This document shows positions 41,527 to 46,400 of a DNA stretch of 46,400 nucleotides, in pieces. The stretch is taken from assembly GCA_019510435.1 (NCBI GenBank), contig JAEKKJ010000028.1, forward strand, positions 1 to 46,400. Direction: 5' to 3'. The stretch is from Caulobacterales bacterium. Its GTDB lineage: Bacteria; Pseudomonadota; Alphaproteobacteria; Caulobacterales; Caulobacteraceae. The position numbers and the translations under genes were made by a program. Positions within the stretch are counted from its first letter, which is position 1. Each line of letters starts with the position of its first letter. The notes beneath the pieces are model-generated. The model saw only the letters and a list, made by a program, of their open reading frames with translations. It did not search any database and was not told where the DNA came from.

Positions 41527-42765
41527 GTGGCCGAGACCACCGCCCCGACCGTTCCCGCCGACCACCTGATGGGCGTCTATGCGCGCGCCCCGCTGGCGTT
41601 CGAGCGAGGCGAGGGCGTGCGCCTCTACACCACCGAGGGCGAGGCCTATCTGGACTGCATGGCCGGCATCGCCGTGACCGCCCTGGGCCACAGCCATCCC
41701 AAGCTGGTGGCGGCGGTGAAGGACCAGGCCGAGAAGCTCTGGCACACCTCCAACATCTTCCGCATCCCCAACCAGGAGAAGCTGGCGGCCCTGCTCACGG
41801 CCCACACGTTCGCCGACGTCTGCTTCTTCACCAACTCGGGGACCGAGGCCATCGAGTGCGCCATCAAGACGGCGCGCAAATATCACTGGGCCAAGGGCCA
41901 CCCCGAGCGGATCGACATCATCGGCTTCGACGGCTCGTTCCACGGCCGCACGATCGCGGCGATCTTCGCGGCCAACAATCCGAGCTACGTCGAGGGCTTC
42001 GGTCCGCCCCTGCCCGGGTTCGTGGGCGCGACCTTCGGCGACCTGGAGGCCCTCAAGAAGCTGGTCGGCCCGACCACGGCGGCGATCCTGCTGGAGCCCG
42101 TGCAGGGCGAGGGCGGCGCGCGCTCCTGGACCGAAGCGCAGCTGAAGGCCATCCGCCAGCTCTGCGACGAGACCGGCACGCTCCTGATCTACGACGAGAT
42201 CCAGTGCGGCCTGGGTCGCACCGGCAAGCTCTTCGCCTACGAATGGGCCGACGGCGCGGCCGAGCCCGACATCATGGCGGTGGCCAAGGCCCTGGGCGGC
42301 GGCTTCCCCGTCGGCGCCTGCCTGGCCACCATCGAGGCGGCCAGCGGCATGACGCCCGGCTCCCACGGCTCCACCTACGGCGGCAATCCCCTGGCCATGG
42401 CGGTCGGGTTGGCCTCGGTGGAGGAGCTGGTGAAGCCGCAGCTGCTGGCCCATGTGCGCGAGGTGGCCGGCTACCTCAACCAGCAGCTCTCCGGCCTGAG
42501 GGACCGCTATCCCGACGTGGTCCTGGACATCCGCGGCAAGGGCCTCCTGATCGGCGTCAAGCTGGCCACCCCCAATCGCGAGTTCATGCAGCACGCCCGC
42601 GACGCGCACCTGCTGATCGCCGGCGGCGGCGACAACTGCGTGCGCCTCCTGCCGCCGCTGACCCTCACCCTGGACGAGGCCCGCGAGGCGATCGAGCGCT
42701 TCGAGCAGGCCTGCCAGGCGGCCCAGGCCAAGGCGAAGGCTCCGGCCCAGGTCGGGGCGGCATGA
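41527..42765 (+). CDS. argD: Acetylornithine aminotransferase
   Basis: A PLP enzyme that makes N-acetylornithine in arginine synthesis and may also serve lysine synthesis as succinyldiaminopimelate aminotransferase. The 412-residue protein has the class III aminotransferase blocks: GHSHPKLVAA, FFTNSGTEAIECAIKTARK, FHGRT, LIYDEIQCGLGRTG and the PLP Lys254 in AVAKALGGGFP. The start is GTG at 41527 behind TTGGAGGG. The stop overlaps the argF start in ATGA, so the two are coupled. ArgD and ArgF catalyse nearby steps, with deacetylation between. Confidence 0.95.
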   Translation: MAETTAPTVPADHLMGVYARAPLAFERGEGVRLYTTEGEAYLDCMAGIAVTALGHSHPKLVAAVKDQAEKLWHTSNIFRIPNQEKLAALLTAHTFADVCFFTNSGTEAIECAIKTARKYHWAKGHPERIDIIGFDGSFHGRTIAAIFAANNPSYVEGFGPPLPGFVGATFGDLEALKKLVGPTTAAILLEPVQGEGGARSWTEAQLKAIRQLCDETGTLLIYDEIQCGLGRTGKLFAYEWADGAAEPDIMAVAKALGGGFPVGACLATIEAASGMTPGSHGSTYGGNPLAMAVGLASVEELVKPQLLAHVREVAGYLNQQLSGLRDRYPDVVLDIRGKGLLIGVKLATPNREFMQHARDAHLLIAGGGDNCVRLLPPLTLTLDEAREAIERFEQACQAAQAKAKAPAQVGAA

Positions 42766-43700
42766 AGTCCGATACGCCGCGGCACTTCATCGACCTCTGG
42801 CGGCTGGACGGCTCGGACCTGCGGGTGATCCTGGAGGACGCCAAGGCGCGCAAGGCCGCGCGCCGTGGCTGGCCCAAGGGCCGCCCCGACGAGGACCATC
42901 CCGCCCGCGACCGGACGCTGGCGATGATCTTCGAGAAGAACTCCACGCGCACCCGCTACTCGTTCGACGCGGCCATGCGCCAGCTGGGCGGCCACGTGAT
43001 CATCTCCAACGCGGTCGACATGCAGCTGGGCCGCGGCGAGCCGATCGAGGACACCGCCCGGGTGCTGTCGCGCATGGTCGACGCGGTGATGATCCGCGCC
43101 AATGTCCACGAGGACGTGGAGCGCTTCGCCCACTGGGCCACCGTACCGGTGATCAACGGCCTCTCCGACAAGGGCCATCCCTGCCAGATCCTGGCCGACC
43201 TGATGACCTTCGAGGAGCATCGCGGCTCGGTGCGCGGGCGCACCCTGGCCTGGGTGGGCGACGGCAACAACGTCTGCGCCAGCTTCATCCACGCCGCGCC
43301 CAAGCTCGGTTTCAAGCTCAACATCGCCACTCCGGCGGTCTTCCATCCGGACCTGATGGACCTGGCGCGCGCCGTCGAGCAGCAGGGCCAGGTGACCACC
43401 ACCGAGGACCCGCGCGAGGCGGTCCGCGGAGCCGACTGCGTGATCACCGACACCTGGGTCTCCATGGGCGACACCGACCATGACGAGCGCATCGAGGCGC
43501 TGGAGCCCTACCAGGTGGACGAGCGGCTGATGGGCGAGGCGGCCAAGGACGCGGTGTTCCTGCACTGCCTGCCCGCCCACCGTGGCGAGGAGGTCACCGA
43601 TGCGGTGATCGACGGACCCCAGAGCCTGATCTGGGACGAGGCGGAAAACCGCATCCATGCCCAGAAGTCGATCCTGGCGTGGTGCTTCGGCGCGATCTAG
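42762..43700 (+). CDS. argF: Ornithine carbamoyltransferase
   Basis: Transfers carbamoyl phosphate to ornithine to give citrulline. The 312-residue length is standard. The carbamoyl-phosphate loop FEKNSTRTRYSFD carries S61TRTR65. MIRANVHEDVERFAHW and INGLSDKGHPCQILADL are the HPCQ block, DTWVSMG precedes the C-terminus, and H268CLP271 in the HCLPAHRGEEVT motif holds the catalytic Cys. Start ATG 42762 overlaps argD, and hslO follows on the same strand after 88 bases. Confidence 0.97.
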   Translation: MKSDTPRHFIDLWRLDGSDLRVILEDAKARKAARRGWPKGRPDEDHPARDRTLAMIFEKNSTRTRYSFDAAMRQLGGHVIISNAVDMQLGRGEPIEDTARVLSRMVDAVMIRANVHEDVERFAHWATVPVINGLSDKGHPCQILADLMTFEEHRGSVRGRTLAWVGDGNNVCASFIHAAPKLGFKLNIATPAVFHPDLMDLARAVEQQGQVTTTEDPREAVRGADCVITDTWVSMGDTDHDERIEALEPYQVDERLMGEAAKDAVFLHCLPAHRGEEVTDAVIDGPQSLIWDEAENRIHAQKSILAWCFGAI

Positions 43701-43788
43701 TCGCGCCGTTCCTTTGCCACGGCCTGGGAAGGTAACCGCGCAACTTGTCGCCCTCGCAACCCGGCCTCCACGTCCTATATTGCGCCCC

Positions 43789-44682
43789 ATGTCCAGTTCC
43801 CCCGCCCCCGATGACCTCGTCGGCGCCTTCCAGATCGAGGGCGAGCCTGTCCGCGGCCGCGTCGCGCGGCTGGGGCCGGCGATCGACGAGATCCTGCGCG
43901 GCCATGCCTATCCGGAGGCGGTGGCCAACCTGCTGGGCGAGGCCTGCGCGCTCGCCGCCCTGGTGGGCTCGAACCTGAAGTTCAGCGGCCGGCTGATCGT
44001 GGAGGCCCGCGGCGACGGGCCGGTGCGCTATGTGGTGGCCGACTACGACACCTCCGGGGGCCTGCGCGGCTACTGCCGCTTCGACGCCGAGGAGGTCGCG
44101 GCGGCCGGCGGCGGCTTCGTCCGGCCCGGCGCCAAGAGCCTGCTGGGCGACGGCCTCTTCATGATGACGGTCGACCAGGGCCAGGACATGGACCGCTACC
44201 AGGGCGTCACCGACATCCAGGGCGAGACCCTGGCCCTGTGCGCGGAGCAGTATTTCGCCCAGTCCGAGCAGACGCCCACGCGCATCCGCCTGGCGGTGGC
44301 CCAGGCGGACGACGCCTGGCGCGCCGGCGGCTTCCTGATCCAGTCCGTGGCCGAGGACGACGCCCGCGGCTCGACCACCGAGGCGTGGGCCCGCACCCAG
44401 GCGTTCTTCGAGACCCTCGGCGAGGACGAGCTGACCGACACGGAGCTGTCGTCCGAGCGGCTGCTGTTCCGCCTGTTCCACGAGGACGGGGTGCGGGTGT
44501 TCGGCTCCCAGCCGCTGCGCGCCTTCTGCCGCTGCAGCCAGGACCGCATCGAGACGGTGCTGAAATCGTTCGACGCCGACGAACGGGCCGAGATGGTCGA
44601 GCCCGACGGCAATATCCACGTCACCTGCGAGTACTGCAGCCGCGTCTACGCCGTGGCCCCGGAGGCCCTGGCCGCGGCCTGA
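43789..44682 (+). CDS. hslO: Redox-regulated chaperone Hsp33
   Basis: Hsp33 is a zinc-bound holdase activated by oxidation and unfolding. The 297-residue protein has the N-terminal core (DDLVGAFQIEGEPVRGRVARLGPAIDEILRGHAYPEAVANLLGEACALAALVGSNLKFSGRL) and the redox switch C247-R-C249 with C280-EY-C283, so all four zinc Cys are present. It follows argF in a conserved alphaproteobacterial order. There is no Shine-Dalgarno before the ATG, and TATATT at 43776-43781 lies about 12 bases upstream, suggesting a leaderless message. Confidence 0.96.
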   Translation: MSSSPAPDDLVGAFQIEGEPVRGRVARLGPAIDEILRGHAYPEAVANLLGEACALAALVGSNLKFSGRLIVEARGDGPVRYVVADYDTSGGLRGYCRFDAEEVAAAGGGFVRPGAKSLLGDGLFMMTVDQGQDMDRYQGVTDIQGETLALCAEQYFAQSEQTPTRIRLAVAQADDAWRAGGFLIQSVAEDDARGSTTEAWARTQAFFETLGEDELTDTELSSERLLFRLFHEDGVRVFGSQPLRAFCRCSQDRIETVLKSFDADERAEMVEPDGNIHVTCEYCSRVYAVAPEALAAA

Positions 44683-45071
44683 ACCGCCGCCAGCCCGGCG
44701 GCGGCCACCTGGTCGTCGACGTCCGACGTGGAGCCCGAGACGCCGATGGCGCCGGCGCACTGGCCCTCGTGCAGGATCGGCAGGCCGCCGCCCAGCGCCA
44801 GGACGTCCGGCCCGGGACTCATCAGCCCCTCGCGCACCCGCTGCTCGAGCACCGAAGTGGGAAGGCCGATGGCCGCGGCCGTGCGCGCCTTGCGGTGCGC
44901 CAGGTCGACGGAATAGCCGCGCGCGCCATCCAGCCGCTGCAGGCTCAGGAGCTGTCCGGCCTCATCGACCACGGCGATCGTGACCGGCGCGCCGAGCTCC
45001 AGCGCCTTGCGCCGGCAGGCCTCGGCGGCGATGTCCGCGTCGGCGAATTCCAGGGTGGGTTTCAAGCGCAT
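44646..45071 (-). CDS. GlcG/HbpS-like (DUF336) protein
   Basis: A 141-residue single-domain protein: RLKPTLEFADADIAAEACRRKALELGAPVTIAVVDEAGQLLSLQRLDGARGYSVDLAHRKARTAAAIGLPT and LALGGGLPILHEGQCAGAIGVSGSTSDVDDQVAAAGLAAV. This matches the haem-degrading domain family GlcG/HbpS. Members bind haem or corrinoids, but many have unknown roles. GGAGG lies 5 bases before the ATG at 45071. Its last 37 bases overlap the end of hslO on the opposite strand. Confidence 0.9.
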   Translation of the reverse strand: MRLKPTLEFADADIAAEACRRKALELGAPVTIAVVDEAGQLLSLQRLDGARGYSVDLAHRKARTAAAIGLPTSVLEQRVREGLMSPGPDVLALGGGLPILHEGQCAGAIGVSGSTSDVDDQVAAAGLAAVQAAARASGATA

Positions 45072-45180
45072 GGCGTCCTCCAGGCTGAGGCGCCGCCGGC
45101 TTTCTCGGAGAGGCGCCATGGGGCCGCAATCGCGCGGGCCCACATGACGTCCCTTTTTACCACGGATCGGCCGCGGCCGC

Positions 45181-46362
45181 CTATGCCGCGTCCAGCGCCC
45201 GGCTGACGTCGCGGGTGAGGTCGCCCGGGCCCTCCAGGCCCACGCTCATCCGGATCCAGCCTTCGGTCAGGCCGATCTCCAGCCGCTCGGCCTCGGGCAT
45301 GGAGCGGTGGGTGGTGGTGCAGGGGTGGGTGGCCATCGACTTGGCGTCGCCGAGGTTGTTGGAGATGTCGACGATCTGCAGCGTGTCCAGGAAGCGCCAG
45401 GCCGCCTCGCGCCCGCCCAGGTCGAAGGCGATGACATTGCCGCCGCCGCTCATCTGGTTGGCGATCAGGGCCGCCTGCGGGTGGTCGGCGCGGCCGGGAT
45501 AGATGGTCCGCATGACCTTGCCGTGGCTGGCGATGGCGTCGGCCAGCTTCGCGGCGGTCTCGGTCTGGCGGCGCACCCGCAGTTCCAGCGTCTCAAGGCC
45601 CTTTAGCAGGACCCAGGCGTTGAACGGCGACAGCGCCGGCCCCGTGTGGCGGTGGATGTCCTTGTACGCGGAGGTGAGCAGCTCGGCGGCGCCCAGGATC
45701 GCCCCGCCCAGCACCCGGCCCTGGCCGTCGATGTGCTTGGTGGCCGAATAGACGACCACGTCCGCGCCGAGGGCCAGGGGCTTCTGGAAGACCGGCGTGG
45801 CGAAGACGTTGTCGACCACCAGCTTGGCGCCGGCCGCATGGGCGATCTCGGCCACCGCGCCGATGGCGGTCACCTCCAGCAGGGGGTTGGCCGGGCTCTC
45901 CACCAGGAAGGCCTTGGTGTTGGGCCGCACCGCGTTCTTCCAGGCGGCGATGTCGGTGGCGTCGACATAGGTGGTCTCCACCCCGAAGCGCGGCATCCAT
46001 TCCGACAGGATCCAGCGGCAGGAGCCGAACAGGGCGCGGCCCGCCACGATGTGGTCGCCGGCCCGCACCAGCCCCATCAGCGCCAGGTGCACGGCGGCCA
46101 TGCCCGAGGCGGTGGCGCGGCAGGCTTCGGCGCCCTCCATCAGGGCCAGGCGCTGCTCGAACATCTCCGTCGTGGGGTTGCCGAAGCGCTGGTAGATGAA
46201 GCCCGGCCCGCCCGCGAAGCGCGCGTCGGCGCTGGCGGCGCTCTCGTAGGCGAAGCTCTGGGTCAGGAACAGCGCCTCGGAGATCTCGCCGTGCTCGGTG
46301 CGCATGAGGCCGCCCCGCACCGCCTGGGTCTCCAGTTCCCAATCGCGCGGATCTTCCGCCAT
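45181..46362 (-). CDS. metZ: O-succinylhomoserine sulfhydrylase
   Basis: A Cys/Met-metabolism PLP enzyme of 393 residues that makes homocysteine from O-succinylhomoserine and sulfide. The core blocks are SEALFLTQSFAYESA, YQRFGNPTTEMFEQRL, ESPANPLLEVT, VVDNVFATPVFQKPLALGADVVVYSATKHIDGQGR with the PLP Lys209, and SNNLGDAKSMATHPCTTTH. The wording fits MetZ better than MetB or MetY, but substrate specificity is inferred from these motifs. I chose ATG 46362 because GGAGG lies 5 bases upstream; the ATG at 46374 adds four residues. Too little upstream sequence remains to judge a riboswitch. Confidence 0.94.
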   Translation of the reverse strand: MAEDPRDWELETQAVRGGLMRTEHGEISEALFLTQSFAYESAASADARFAGGPGFIYQRFGNPTTEMFEQRLALMEGAEACRATASGMAAVHLALMGLVRAGDHIVAGRALFGSCRWILSEWMPRFGVETTYVDATDIAAWKNAVRPNTKAFLVESPANPLLEVTAIGAVAEIAHAAGAKLVVDNVFATPVFQKPLALGADVVVYSATKHIDGQGRVLGGAILGAAELLTSAYKDIHRHTGPALSPFNAWVLLKGLETLELRVRRQTETAAKLADAIASHGKVMRTIYPGRADHPQAALIANQMSGGGNVIAFDLGGREAAWRFLDTLQIVDISNNLGDAKSMATHPCTTTHRSMPEAERLEIGLTEGWIRMSVGLEGPGDLTRDVSRALDAA

Positions 46363-46400
46363 GCCGGCCTCCATCGAAACAAGGACGCCGCTTGAACGCC

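Noticed and set aside
46363..46400. A SAM-II riboswitch upstream of metZ, expected in some Alphaproteobacteria
   Set aside because: Only 38 bases upstream of the gene are visible and they show no part of the SAM-II consensus.

Overview
The window is very GC-rich DNA packed with genes on both strands. It reads as chromosome of an alphaproteobacterium of the Caulobacterales, close to Caulobacter or Phenylobacterium. The strongest marker is a complete gcrA, a cell-cycle regulator restricted to Alphaproteobacteria. Supporting signs are a large TonB-dependent receptor of the Caulobacter type, an argD-argF-hslO block, DUF2093 beside xseA, and heavy use of GTG and TTG starts. I see no rRNA, tRNA, insertion sequence, integrase, prophage or CRISPR array. 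The genus is an inference.

Layout. 1-6,029 is mostly sugar-nucleotide and cell-wall precursor supply: galU with an SDR oxidoreductase, an Ala/Pro-rich lipoprotein, and divergent glmS and glmM. 6,169-7,287 holds a membrane-anchored dihaem cytochrome c and a 52-residue membrane protein. 7,523-12,374 is a self-contained efflux cassette: a TetR regulator facing an outer-membrane lipoprotein, a HlyD-type adaptor and a DHA2 pump, with a clear operator between them. 12,371-15,952 is a run of small genes: SMI1/KNR4, VOC with divergent MarR, a Rid protein, a P-loop kinase-like protein and a hypothetical. 15,980-20,979 returns to envelope sugars (ugd, a phosphohexomutase, kdsD) plus gpmA. 20,976-22,007 is a TetR and small membrane protein pair. 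22,270-24,745 carries two tandem pentapeptide-repeat proteins. 24,816-25,410 is an hsp20 gene with a heat-shock promoter and a likely ROSE-type RNA thermometer. 25,527-28,338 has an SCP2 protein, an alpha/beta hydrolase with a long histone-H1-like tail, and a HisN-type phosphatase. 28,370-33,150 holds an XRE regulator, an LpxL-type acyltransferase, DUF2093, xseA, a metallophosphoesterase and gcrA. 33,369-38,069 has an ABC-2 permease and Lrp, AraC, LysR and two ArsR-type regulators. 38,294-46,362 has the TonB receptor, argD-argF, hslO, a GlcG-like protein and metZ.

How the genes work together. GlmS and GlmM make glucosamine phosphates for peptidoglycan and lipid A. GalU, the phosphohexomutase and Ugd form a route from hexose phosphate to UDP-glucose and UDP-glucuronate. 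KdsD feeds Kdo and the acyltransferase finishes lipid A, so envelope biogenesis is the main theme. ArgD and ArgF belong to arginine synthesis and MetZ to methionine synthesis.

Less ordinary points are the hydrolase with a DNA-binding-like tail beside a lipid-carrier protein, the duplicated pentapeptide proteins, the hsp20 leader, several near-perfect regulator palindromes, a 32-bp inverted repeat after the lipoprotein gene, and three convergent gene pairs that share a CTAG as overlapping stop codons. Start codons were chosen by Shine-Dalgarno spacing and family N-termini, and often differ from the longest open frame.
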